Part shown: one piece after another, positions 8,887-16,770 of the stretch
Layout of the letters: the number at the start of each line of letters is the position of its first letter
Numbering within the stretch: the first letter of the stretch is position 1
NCBI RefSeq assembly: GCF_000156235.1
Contig: NZ_DS996805.1
Location: forward strand, 930,001-994,000
Source: Pseudovibrio sp000156235
Lineage (GTDB): Bacteria > Pseudomonadota > Alphaproteobacteria > Rhizobiales > Stappiaceae
Direction of reading: 5' to 3'
Length of the DNA stretch: 64,000 nt
The notes under the pieces: generated by a model
What the model was told of the DNA's origin: nothing
What the model saw: the letters and a program-made list of their open reading frames with translations, nothing else
The model's database searches: none
Made by a program: the position numbers and the translations under genes

Positions 8887-10122
8887 TCAGGAGAGCGACA
8901 GTTCGATCTGCTCGATACAGCTCACTAACTCATGAAGGGAGGCGATGGTGCGTGTAGGCTCTTCACTGGCATCCGTCGGCACCACGTTGCGGCGCTGCGT
9001 CCATTTATGGAAGATGCTCTTGTGGCCTGCTCCGTTTGCGCCTTTGATGTCACGCTCAAGGTTGTTGCCCACCATGACGATGTTCGGTGCATCAGCTTCG
9101 CTCAGGCCGAGTGATGTCATTGCTGATCCAAACATTTGGAAGTCAGGCTTCAGCACACCTACGTCACCTGAAATTGTGTGGCTTTCAAAGTGATCCCAAA
9201 GATCGTGCTGTCCCAGAATGTTCTCGAAGGTTGCCCGTGGGCCATCTGCCACGAGGGCAAGACGATAGCCACGGGCAACAAGCGTGTTCAGCGCTTCGCG
9301 GGCATAGGGCAGCAGTTCAGCGCCATAAGCGACATCGCTGCCTTCCTTTTTGATTTCAGTGCCTTCATCGATGAGTGTGTCACCACAATCCAGGAAGATG
9401 GCTTTGAAATGCGGAAGGGTTTCACGCAGGTCGCTGATGAGGTGCTTTACACGCTCCGGAATCCAGCTCTCAACACGAGCCCATGGCAGCAGATCGCCTT
9501 CAGCACAATCCCAGCGCAGTGTTTCACCGTAGGATGGCTCCAGCACCAAACGCTGCATTTGCAGGCGTGCGAGGCGGTGTTCATATGGAGTGACCTCACC
9601 AAACTCCTGCGAGAATGGATTCCCCATATGAACACCATGTAGCCCCGCCCCCAACGAGCACTCGTAACGGGTGTGTGCTTCACGTTCCTTCATGGCATCA
9701 CGGGATGCAAAATGGGCGTGTTTGCCAGGTTCTGCCCATAGCGTTACGCGGCCATTTTCAAGCGGCAGAGCGTCGCCGTTTTTCATTTCAACGCGCTTGC
9801 CATGCTGAGATGCTTCAACAGCGATAACCTGATCTTCCGCGTTCAGATGAACCCAGACGTGCTCCAGATCATACAAATGCTGGATGTCGTAGTCCCAGAA
9901 GATCGCATATTCGATGACGCGGTCAGCTTTGGGTGCAATTTCAAACTTGCTGCTTGGGGATTTGCCCGCTTTGGCGAAGACAGTAAAGCCGATCGCGGTT
10001 GGACGCCATGGTTCGGATCTGTCCAGTCGCAGGACTGGTGCAAACTTACGCGCAAGATTGAGTTCGTCAGTTTCCTGAAGACCCTGCCTCAAGGCAATGA
10101 GGCTTCCGTTTTTATTGGTCAT
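8887..10122 (-). CDS. Fusion of an N-terminal beta-rich domain and a HAD-superfamily hydrolase
   Basis: The 411-residue protein has two parts. Residues ~1-235 carry an uncharacterised domain with FAPVLRLDRSEPW and a later IQHLYDLEHVWVHL; the pattern suggests a binding or catalytic beta-domain that I cannot name. Residues ~240-400 form a HAD phosphatase: motif I FLDCGDTLID, motif II VADGPRATF (a Ser/Thr is usual where Asp sits), motif III Lys in GVLKPDFQMF and motif IV VGNNLERDIKGA. A sugar phosphate would be a reasonable substrate. The start overlaps the upstream ATPase stop by 11 bp and has AAGGGG upstream, so the gene is translationally coupled to the importer. Confidence 0.75.
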   Translation of the reverse strand: MTNKNGSLIALRQGLQETDELNLARKFAPVLRLDRSEPWRPTAIGFTVFAKAGKSPSSKFEIAPKADRVIEYAIFWDYDIQHLYDLEHVWVHLNAEDQVIAVEASQHGKRVEMKNGDALPLENGRVTLWAEPGKHAHFASRDAMKEREAHTRYECSLGAGLHGVHMGNPFSQEFGEVTPYEHRLARLQMQRLVLEPSYGETLRWDCAEGDLLPWARVESWIPERVKHLISDLRETLPHFKAIFLDCGDTLIDEGTEIKKEGSDVAYGAELLPYAREALNTLVARGYRLALVADGPRATFENILGQHDLWDHFESHTISGDVGVLKPDFQMFGSAMTSLGLSEADAPNIVMVGNNLERDIKGANGAGHKSIFHKWTQRRNVVPTDASEEPTRTIASLHELVSCIEQIELSLS

Positions 10123-11152
10123 AGTTGGCCCCTTGTAGCTTCAGGTCAGCAGAATGGTGGCAGCGGACGAACCGGCCTTCTGCTGTTTCAGTCAATTCCG
10201 GATTGGACATGTGACAAAGCTCGGATGCGTGAGGGCACCGGCTTGCAAATGCGCAGCCCACTGGCAGGTTCGCTGGATCGGCCACCTCCCCTTTGACGAG
10301 TCCACGCTTCTTGGCGCGGGCGCGTTTTGGATCAGGGATCGGGATCGCGGACAGCAATGCTTCTGAGTATGGATGCAGTGGCTGTTCAAAGAAGCTTGCA
10401 GTATCTGCCACTTCCACTAATCGGCCTGCGTACATGACGCCGATGCGATCACTGATGTGCTCAACCATACTCAAATCGTGGGTGATGAAGAGATAGGTCA
10501 ACCCCATCTGCTCCTGCAGATCCTGCAGCAGGTTGATGGTTTGCGCGGCGATGGATACATCCAGTGCGGACACGGATTCATCGGCTGCGATGAAGGTCGG
10601 GTTCAGAGCCAAAGCACGGGCGATGCCGATACGTTGACGCTGACCGCCACTGAAGGCGTGCGGATAACGGGTCATATTTTCCGGACGCAGGCCCACTTTG
10701 ATGAGCAAGTCGGCAACGCGATCTTCCAGCTCACTCTTATTGGTGATGCCGTTATTGACCAACGGCTCGCTGACCAGCTGCAACAGCGTCATGCGCGGAT
10801 TGAGTGAGGCGTAAGGGTCCTGAAAGATCATCTGCATGTACTGACGGAGCTGACGCATTTCTGCTTCGCTCTTGTGGGTCAGGTCATGCCAGTTGCCTGC
10901 TGGGTCCTTAAAGCGGATTGTGCCGCCGGTTGGCTCGTAGGCTCGCAGCAAGGCGCGTGCCGTGGTGGATTTGCCGGAGCCACTTTCGCCTACAATGCCT
11001 AGGGTCTCGCCTTTTCTGATGTAAAACGACACATCATCAACGGCTTTAACAGCGCCCAGCTCACGGCCCAGAAAACCCTTTTTGATGGGAAAGTGCATCT
11101 GCAGCTTTTCAACGCTGATCAGAGCATCATCAGGTATATGAAAATTAGTCAT
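10112..11152 (-). CDS. Oligopeptide/oligosaccharide ABC transporter ATP-binding protein (OppF/DppF type)
   Basis: This is the second ATPase of a family-5 importer, at the cytosolic face of the inner membrane. Motifs include Walker A GESGSGKS near residue 57, the Q-loop MIFQDPYASLNPRM, the ABC signature FSGGQRQRIGIARAL, Walker B FIAADESVSALD, and the C-terminal Opp/Dpp extension with GCAFASRCPHA. In standard OppF the Walker B ends DEP; here it is DES. The start MTNFHIPDD, 13 bp after the upstream stop, is preferred to an upstream in-frame ATG that lies inside the OppD-like gene, though no strong ribosome site is visible. In this pectin operon it most likely powers oligogalacturonide uptake. 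Confidence 0.87.
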   Translation of the reverse strand: MTNFHIPDDALISVEKLQMHFPIKKGFLGRELGAVKAVDDVSFYIRKGETLGIVGESGSGKSTTARALLRAYEPTGGTIRFKDPAGNWHDLTHKSEAEMRQLRQYMQMIFQDPYASLNPRMTLLQLVSEPLVNNGITNKSELEDRVADLLIKVGLRPENMTRYPHAFSGGQRQRIGIARALALNPTFIAADESVSALDVSIAAQTINLLQDLQEQMGLTYLFITHDLSMVEHISDRIGVMYAGRLVEVADTASFFEQPLHPYSEALLSAIPIPDPKRARAKKRGLVKGEVADPANLPVGCAFASRCPHASELCHMSNPELTETAEGRFVRCHHSADLKLQGANYDQ

Positions 11153-11165
11153 GGGAGTATCGCTC

Positions 11166-12164
11166 TTATGCCTGATGGAGATGACAGCGGGCCATCTGAT
11201 CGTTTTCAAAATGCGTCAGCTCAGGGATCTGGCTTGTGCATTTGCCTGCCATTTTTTCAGCACAGCGGGTATGGAACACGCAGCCTGTTGGCAGGTTGAA
11301 CGGATCCGGCACCATGCCTTCGATGGTTTGCAGACGGCGGCGTTTTTGACCATCCAGACGCGGAATGGACTGCAGCAGCGCACGGGTGTACGGATGTTTT
11401 GGATGATAGAAGATATCATCCACCGAGGCCGTTTCCACCGCATTGCCCAGATACATAACCGAGACACGATCTGCGATTTCTGCCACCACACCGAAGTTAT
11501 GGGTGATGAAGATCACCGCCATGTTCAGCTCATCCTGCAAGGACATGATGAGATCGAGGATTTGCGCTTCTGTGGTTACATCCAGCGCTGTCGTCGGTTC
11601 ATCTGCCAGCAGCAGGCTTGGATTACAGGACAGAGCCATGGCAATCATGGCGCGCTGCCGCATACCGCCGGAGAGCTGGTGTGGGTACTTCTTCAGCATC
11701 TCCATTGGCTTTGGCATCTGCACCATAGCCAGCAGTTCTGCAGCCCGTTCCACCTGTGCCTTTTTGGAAAGGTCTGTGTGCAGGTTCAGCGTTGTCATGA
11801 TCTGCTTGCCGATGGAATGCACCGGGCTGAGGGCAGTCATAGGCTCCTGAAAGATCATACCTATATGACCACCACGCAGCTCACGCATTTTGCGGCTTTC
11901 GCGTTTTTCAGCGAGGATGTCGACGACTTCACCGTCATTTTTGCGGAACTTCACGGAGCCGTTGGTGACCGTTGCGTTGCGGGGCAGCAGGTTCATGATG
12001 GAGCGTGCGCTCAGGGACTTACCGCTACCACTTTCGCCTACGATGCCAAGTACTTCGCCCGGTTTCACCGAGAAGGTGACGCCATTTACGGCATTGACGG
12101 TTCCCTCACGCATCTCAAAGCAGATATTGAGATCATTGATTTCGAGAATGGTTTCATCCTGCAT
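11166..12164 (-). CDS. Oligopeptide/oligosaccharide ABC transporter ATP-binding protein (OppD/DppD type)
   Basis: This 332-residue protein is the first ATPase of the importer. It has Walker A GESGSGKS near residues 40-47, MIFQEPMTALSPV as Q-loop, LSGGMRQRAMIAMAL as ABC signature and LLADEPTTALD as Walker B, followed by the Opp/Dpp C-terminal region with GCVFHTRCAEK. The latter Cys residues resemble the iron-sulphur-like Cys set seen in some DppD proteins. It starts with a good AAGGAGAA site, 12 bp after the permease stop. Partner ATPase and permeases lie on either side. Confidence 0.9.
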   Translation of the reverse strand: MQDETILEINDLNICFEMREGTVNAVNGVTFSVKPGEVLGIVGESGSGKSLSARSIMNLLPRNATVTNGSVKFRKNDGEVVDILAEKRESRKMRELRGGHIGMIFQEPMTALSPVHSIGKQIMTTLNLHTDLSKKAQVERAAELLAMVQMPKPMEMLKKYPHQLSGGMRQRAMIAMALSCNPSLLLADEPTTALDVTTEAQILDLIMSLQDELNMAVIFITHNFGVVAEIADRVSVMYLGNAVETASVDDIFYHPKHPYTRALLQSIPRLDGQKRRRLQTIEGMVPDPFNLPTGCVFHTRCAEKMAGKCTSQIPELTHFENDQMARCHLHQA

Positions 12165-12176
12165 GATCCGTTCTCC

Positions 12177-13319
12177 TTATTTTTGGTAGGGATCGGCAGC
12201 GTCACGCAAGCCATCGCCAAGGAAGTTGAAAGCAAGGATTGTCACTACAATCGCAACGCCCGGAATGAGGAGCCACGGAGCCAGTGCGATTGAGCGCAGG
12301 TTCTGAGCATCCTGAAGCAACACACCCCAACTGATGACCGGAGGACGCAGGCCCAGACCAAGGAAGCTCAGCGCTGTCTCACCAAGGATCATCTCCGGGA
12401 TCGCCAGAGAGATTGCTGCGATCACATAGGAGGTCATGGATGGCAGCATGTGCCGGGTCACGATGCGGGTTTTGGTTGCACCAGACAGGCGAGCGGCCAG
12501 CACAAAGTCCTGATTACGGATTGTCATGAAGTGACCGCGTACAACACGTGCCAGGTTGGTCCAGCCGATCAGTGCCAGAATGACTGTGATGAGCAGGTAA
12601 ACGAGGATCGGATCCCAGTTTACCGGCAGCGCTGCAGCTAGACCAAGCCAGAGCGGGATGGTTGGGATAGAGCGGACAAGCTCTGCCATGCGCTGGATGA
12701 TAGTGTCGACAGTTCCGCCAATGAGACCTGCAAGACTGCCAAGCGTAATGCCGATCACGAAGGAGAAGAACACACCGATGAGGCCGACAGAGAGCGTGAC
12801 ACGGGCGCCGTAGACCAGACGGGAGAACAGATCACGCCCAAGTTTGTCTGTGCCAAGAATGTAGATGCGATTGCGCTTCCCTTCTACGCCAAACAAGTGC
12901 AGCTTGGTTGGGATGAAGCCCCAGAAGTTATACTTGTCACCTTCCACGAAGAAGCGGATACGGTTGATCTTGCTGGTGTCTTCTTCAAAAGACAAACGAG
13001 CGGTGTTCGGATCGCGCTGACGCTTGAGGCCATAAACAAACGGCCCCTGAAACGTGCCATCTTCACTGAAGAAGTGGATGGACTGAGGTGGAACGAACGG
13101 ATGTAACCGGTTGTGTTTGAATGGATCATACGGTGCCAGGAAGCCTGCAAATGCAGCGACCAGATACAGCACGATGATCACGCCCAGAGACCACAAGGCC
13201 AGTTTGTGTTTTTTGAAACGCCACCACATCAATGTCAGCGGCTTGGCGGTGTAAGAGGAGTTTTCCTTCACCTCTACAGCAGGTTCAACAGCGGTATTGC
13301 TAAGAGTTTGCTCTGACAT
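12177..13319 (-). CDS. ABC transporter permease, OppC/DppC type
   Basis: This 380-residue inner-membrane subunit of the importer has an N-terminal membrane anchor near residues 43-63 (LWSLGVIIVLYLVAAF), followed by an unusually long periplasmic stretch (~65-165) before the permease core, then the LGTDKLGRDLFSRL turn that marks OppC proteins. The cytoplasmic coupling loop (VRGHFMTIRNQDFVLAARLSGA) and the final helix region with FNFLGDGLRDAADP are typical. The GAGG ribosome site and the 6-bp gap after the OppB-like gene place it in the same transcript. The extended periplasmic insert resembles permeases of family-5 systems that handle oligosaccharides. Confidence 0.9.
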   Translation of the reverse strand: MSEQTLSNTAVEPAVEVKENSSYTAKPLTLMWWRFKKHKLALWSLGVIIVLYLVAAFAGFLAPYDPFKHNRLHPFVPPQSIHFFSEDGTFQGPFVYGLKRQRDPNTARLSFEEDTSKINRIRFFVEGDKYNFWGFIPTKLHLFGVEGKRNRIYILGTDKLGRDLFSRLVYGARVTLSVGLIGVFFSFVIGITLGSLAGLIGGTVDTIIQRMAELVRSIPTIPLWLGLAAALPVNWDPILVYLLITVILALIGWTNLARVVRGHFMTIRNQDFVLAARLSGATKTRIVTRHMLPSMTSYVIAAISLAIPEMILGETALSFLGLGLRPPVISWGVLLQDAQNLRSIALAPWLLIPGVAIVVTILAFNFLGDGLRDAADPYQK

Positions 13320-13325
13320 AGTGCC

Positions 13326-14312
13326 TCACGAATGACGAATGCGTGGATCGGTCAGCACCAGCAGGATGTCTGAAAGCAACGTGCCAATGATGGTGAAGAC
13401 GCTAAGTATGAGAATGAAGCCACCAGCCAGATACATGTCCTGGTTCTGCAAGGAGCGCAGAAGAAGTGGACCGGTTGTCGGCAGGTTCAGCACCACAGCG
13501 GTGATCACATCACCGGAAATGAGTGCCGGCAGTGCCCAGCCTACGGTTGAGATGAACGGGTTAAGCGCAACGCGAACCGGATAGCGCCAGACAACCTGTC
13601 GCTCGCTGAGGCCCTGCGCATAGGCGGTTTCAACATAAGGTTTGCCTAGCTCTTCGAGCATGTTGGCACGCATGATACGCAGCAGGCCAGCAGCACCACC
13701 GGTGGAGAGCACCAGAACCGGCACCCAGAGGTGGGAGAGCAGATCAACAAACTTGGCAATGGACCACGGAGCATTTTCGAACTCCGGAGAGAACAAGCCA
13801 CCGACATGGAAGTTGAAGTAGAGGAAACCCATCCACATCAGCACCAAGGCCAGCAGGAAGTCCGGAATACCGCGACCAAGGAAGCCGAGAACCGTGAAGA
13901 GGTGATCAAAGAAAGAGTACTGACGGGTCGCAGAATAGACACCGATCGGAATAGCAATCGCCCATGTCATCAGCAATGAGAGCACGGAGATCATCAGTGT
14001 GAGGCCGATGCGGTCCCAGATCAGTTCGGAAACCGGGAGTTTCCAGTCAAGAGACAGTCCGAAGTCACCATGGAGCAGAATGCCGCCAATCCAGGTCAGG
14101 AACTGCTCGTACATTGGGCGATCCAGACCAAACTCATGACGAATGTGAGCAGCTGTTTCCGCATCAATAACTTCGCCAGTTTCCACCAGTTCAGCAATGT
14201 ATGCCGTTACATAATCTCCAGGTGGAAGCTGAATGATAACGAATGTGGCAATCGTAATAACGATCAATGTCGGGATCGACCACAAAAGGCGATGCGCAAT
14301 ATAACCTGCCAT
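13326..14312 (-). CDS. ABC transporter permease, OppB/DppB type
   Basis: The 328-residue permease has six predicted membrane segments, the first near residues 10-28 (LLWSIPTLIVITIATFVII) with the OppB-type sequence that leads to PPGDYV. Other marks are the EFGLDRPMYEQFLTWI stretch, GRGIPDFLLALVLMW and the coupling loop RANMLEELGKPYVETAYAQGLSE. It pairs with the OppC-type permease 6 bp downstream to form the channel. It is separated from the binding-protein gene by 97 bp that hold a strong hairpin, probably explaining a lower expression level than the binding protein. Confidence 0.9.
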   Translation of the reverse strand: MAGYIAHRLLWSIPTLIVITIATFVIIQLPPGDYVTAYIAELVETGEVIDAETAAHIRHEFGLDRPMYEQFLTWIGGILLHGDFGLSLDWKLPVSELIWDRIGLTLMISVLSLLMTWAIAIPIGVYSATRQYSFFDHLFTVLGFLGRGIPDFLLALVLMWMGFLYFNFHVGGLFSPEFENAPWSIAKFVDLLSHLWVPVLVLSTGGAAGLLRIMRANMLEELGKPYVETAYAQGLSERQVVWRYPVRVALNPFISTVGWALPALISGDVITAVVLNLPTTGPLLLRSLQNQDMYLAGGFILILSVFTIIGTLLSDILLVLTDPRIRHS

Positions 14313-14356
14313 TTCCCTTTTCCGTTTTGTTGTACTTGCAAGGAAGCTTTGAAGTA

Positions 14357-14397
14357 TTGAGCCGGTGGCGGCATCGGGAGCGCCGCCACCAACTCAA
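14357..14397 (-). repeat. Stable intercistronic hairpin between binding-protein and permease genes
   Basis: GGTGGCGGC (14364-14372) and GCCGCCACC (14382-14390) form a perfect 9-bp stem with a 9-nt loop, extended after a 2-nt mismatch by TTGAG (14357-14361) and CTCAA (14393-14397). It starts 12 nt after the binding-protein stop. No T-run follows, so it fits a 3'-end stabiliser or partial attenuator that favours the binding protein over the permeases. Confidence 0.7.
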
Positions 14398-14409
14398 CCG
14401 CAAGGCAGT

Positions 14410-16311
14410 TTAATCTTGGGAGAAATAGAGCTGCTGCGGATATGCGAGGCCAACGCCGCGTAACGCGTCGTCGTGGACGAACCCCGCAGGGAAGTTTTTC
14501 AAGCTGTTCTTGCGCACATAGACTGCTGGAGTTTCACCCACGAGCCCCACATGCCAGCCGTACTGTTTGTGCAATGTCACCATTTCCTGAGCGTAGGCAT
14601 TTGCCTCTTCCAGGCTGTGAGCGGTCTGGGCATTCTCCCATGCTTTCCAGACGTCACGGATCGGGTGATCTTTTGGTGGCTCTTCACCGGATTTGCCGTT
14701 GGTGCTCCACCAGTTGAAGTAGCTTGGCGCAAATCCGTAGCGACCGAGGAAGCGGAGCGGATCAGCGGTGATGACAGAGGAACGGTCGAAGGTATCGAGC
14801 ACCATATCGAAGTCAGCTGTATCAACGTGCTGCTGGTAGAGCGTGCGGTCGATAATGCGCACCAGCACTTCGATACCAACGTCCTGCCAGTAAGTGCGAA
14901 CCACTTCCAAAAGCTCGCCCTGTATGTCCCAGCGCGTTTCCAGTACGAGGCTGAGACGGCGACCATCAGACATTAAGCGGAACCCATCATCGTCACGTTC
15001 TGTGAGACCGATTGCGTCAAGAAGTTCAGCGGCTTTATCCGGATCGTACTCAGTCCAGCGTGTCTCCGCTTCTTCATCGTAGAACGGTGAGCCAGAAATT
15101 GGGGAAGCCTGCCGAGATTCACCAAGACCTGAGAACGCCAGTTCGTTGATGGTTTCACGATCTACGGAGATGTTCAGAGCTTCACGGAAACGGATATCCT
15201 CGAACAGTGCTTGCTTCACCTTATCGGCGGAGTTGAGGTTCGGGATGATCGACCATGTGAGTGCCTTGGTCCATTTCTCAATGGTGTAATCACCCTTGGC
15301 TTCGTTCTCCTTTAGGAGCGTGAAGTCAGCTACGTTGATGTGGCGGTTTTGCAGGTCGATTTCGCCTTGGATCGCCATGAAGTTGATGGCTTCCGGGTCC
15401 TGGAACAGGCGGTGTTCGATCTGGTCGATGTAAGGAAGCTGATTTCCTTCTGCATCCACGCCGTAATAGTAAGGGTTGCGCTCCATGACCACGGTGTCAG
15501 ATGGCGGAGGAGTTTTCACACGCCATGCGGTGAGAACCGGCATATCCGGATTGAACCACCAGGCCTGGATCTGGCCTTTGGAGTCCCAGAGATCGGTCCA
15601 CTTCTTAGCGCCATATTTGGCAATGGCCGCGTCCAACTTGGCCGGGTCTGCGTGGGTTGGATGGTAGTCCTTGAGGTAGTGGAATGGCTCGATAAAGCCC
15701 GGACGATCAAGGCCCGGACGACCGGTGCTTTCCTTGGCCAGAACGGTCAGGAACAGCGGGTATGGCTTTTCAAAAGAGACGGTGAAAGTGTAGTCATCGG
15801 CAAAAGACAGCTTCATTGGCACACCGTTGGAGGTGTAAAGCGCCTTGATGGATGGCATCAGGTCTTCGTTGAGGAACACATCCTCATACCAGAAGCGTAC
15901 GTCACGAGTGGTGACCGGCGCGCCGTCGGACCAGCGCAGACCTTCGCGGATTTTGAAGGTGAACTCGCGGGCGTCTTCACTCACCGAGTATTCGCCGATC
16001 CAGCCCGGAACCAGGGACAGGTTTTTCTCACCGTCCATGTAGGTTTCCACCACACGCTCTTCCATGAGCTTGGTTGGTCCCCAGCGGTCGCTTGGGCCTT
16101 TGAAGGCACGCTTCAGGACACCACCATAGATGCCGATGCTGTCGTAGACCGGGATGACGCGTGGATTTTTCGGCAGGCGCTCTTCAACCGGTGGCAATTG
16201 ACCGGCTTCGACCAGTTGCTTGAGCATTGGTGCCTCATTATAGGCCCAGCCATTGGCGGCCAAAAACGGCAGCGTCAAAGCAACAATCGACGTGAGTGTA
16301 ACGCTCTTCAT
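14410..16311 (-). CDS. Extracellular solute-binding protein, family 5 (oligosaccharide/peptide type)
   Basis: The 633-residue periplasmic receptor captures an oligomer and delivers it to the adjacent permeases. The start MKSVTLTSIV with a GGGAGAA site is chosen over an upstream in-frame ATG; it gives a signal peptide of about 22 residues ending near GWAY. Family-5 features are the FTFKIREGLRWSDGAPVT block near residues 105-122 and VMERNPYYYGVDAEGN with LPYIDQIEHR near 275-300. The large size and the DPYYYGVD-type motif are shared with family-5 proteins that bind plant oligosaccharides. The pectin gene context suggests oligogalacturonide or rhamnogalacturonan fragments; peptides are the alternative. 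Confidence 0.85.
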   Translation of the reverse strand: MKSVTLTSIVALTLPFLAANGWAYNEAPMLKQLVEAGQLPPVEERLPKNPRVIPVYDSIGIYGGVLKRAFKGPSDRWGPTKLMEERVVETYMDGEKNLSLVPGWIGEYSVSEDAREFTFKIREGLRWSDGAPVTTRDVRFWYEDVFLNEDLMPSIKALYTSNGVPMKLSFADDYTFTVSFEKPYPLFLTVLAKESTGRPGLDRPGFIEPFHYLKDYHPTHADPAKLDAAIAKYGAKKWTDLWDSKGQIQAWWFNPDMPVLTAWRVKTPPPSDTVVMERNPYYYGVDAEGNQLPYIDQIEHRLFQDPEAINFMAIQGEIDLQNRHINVADFTLLKENEAKGDYTIEKWTKALTWSIIPNLNSADKVKQALFEDIRFREALNISVDRETINELAFSGLGESRQASPISGSPFYDEEAETRWTEYDPDKAAELLDAIGLTERDDDGFRLMSDGRRLSLVLETRWDIQGELLEVVRTYWQDVGIEVLVRIIDRTLYQQHVDTADFDMVLDTFDRSSVITADPLRFLGRYGFAPSYFNWWSTNGKSGEEPPKDHPIRDVWKAWENAQTAHSLEEANAYAQEMVTLHKQYGWHVGLVGETPAVYVRKNSLKNFPAGFVHDDALRGVGLAYPQQLYFSQD

Positions 16312-16479
16312 CAAATTCTCCCCCAACTCGCCTTCCCAGATCCTCCCTGGCAAAACGAGTTACTTCCATATATGCAACAAGCCCGCACCACTGCACTTGG
16401 CAGCCCGAATACAGCCTTTGTTGACAATCAGTTACCCGGCGAAGATGACAGGAGCGCCGTTTGACAACAAGACGACTTT

Positions 16480-16495
16480 ATGAAAATTTTTTCAT
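16480..16495. promoter_or_regulatory. Putative operator O1 of the LacI-type pectin regulator
   Basis: ATGAAAATTTTTTCAT is a near-perfect palindrome (half-site ATGAAAA) about 170 bp upstream of the binding-protein start. It matches the site at 16715-16730 except at the two central positions and their neighbour. Shared half-sites on both sides of the region suggest one regulator binding twice. Confidence 0.6.
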
Positions 16496-16714
16496 GATTA
16501 GCTCTCGCGACTGCATTTAGGTGATAGCTCAATCTGCCTCAACCTCAGCACAAAGTAGATTGATCGCATTTATATCTTTTATTTTCAACTACTTATTGAC
16601 TATTTGACCGTGATAAAGTTTCAAATCTGAGCCAAAATTGATTTATTGGATAAGACAGATTCATCAATTACTTGGTGTCAGTGATACACAACAGCACGCA
16701 CGTGGGCGTTGCAC

Positions 16715-16730
16715 ATGAAAAGTTTTTCAT
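16715..16730. promoter_or_regulatory. Putative operator O2 of the LacI-type pectin regulator
   Basis: ATGAAAAGTTTTTCAT has the same ATGAAAA/TTTTCAT half-sites as the site at 16480-16495, 235 bp away (centre to centre). It lies 41 bp before the regulator start, where binding would repress the regulator's own gene and, by looping to the other site, the operon. Confidence 0.6.
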
Positions 16731-16770
16731 TCAATAATTGCCCGTCCTATTGATGTATGGTGGAAGTCTC

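Larger units (their letters stand above)
16312..16770. promoter_or_regulatory. Divergent intergenic promoter region of the pectin operon and its LacI-type regulator
   Basis: This 459-bp AT-rich region lies between the divergently read binding-protein and regulator genes. It holds the two 16-bp palindromes described separately. Several TTGACA/TTGTCA hexamers occur (for example 16461-16466 on the plus strand), but none has a convincing -10 partner at the right distance, so I do not call exact promoters. Confidence 0.6.

Noticed and set aside
11151..12293. 380-codon frame antisense to the OppD-type ATPase
   Set aside because: It is the shadow of an ATPase with intact Walker motifs on the other strand.
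15340..16464. 374-codon frame antisense to the family-5 binding protein
   Set aside because: It mirrors a well-supported gene with a signal peptide and has no recognisable domain.
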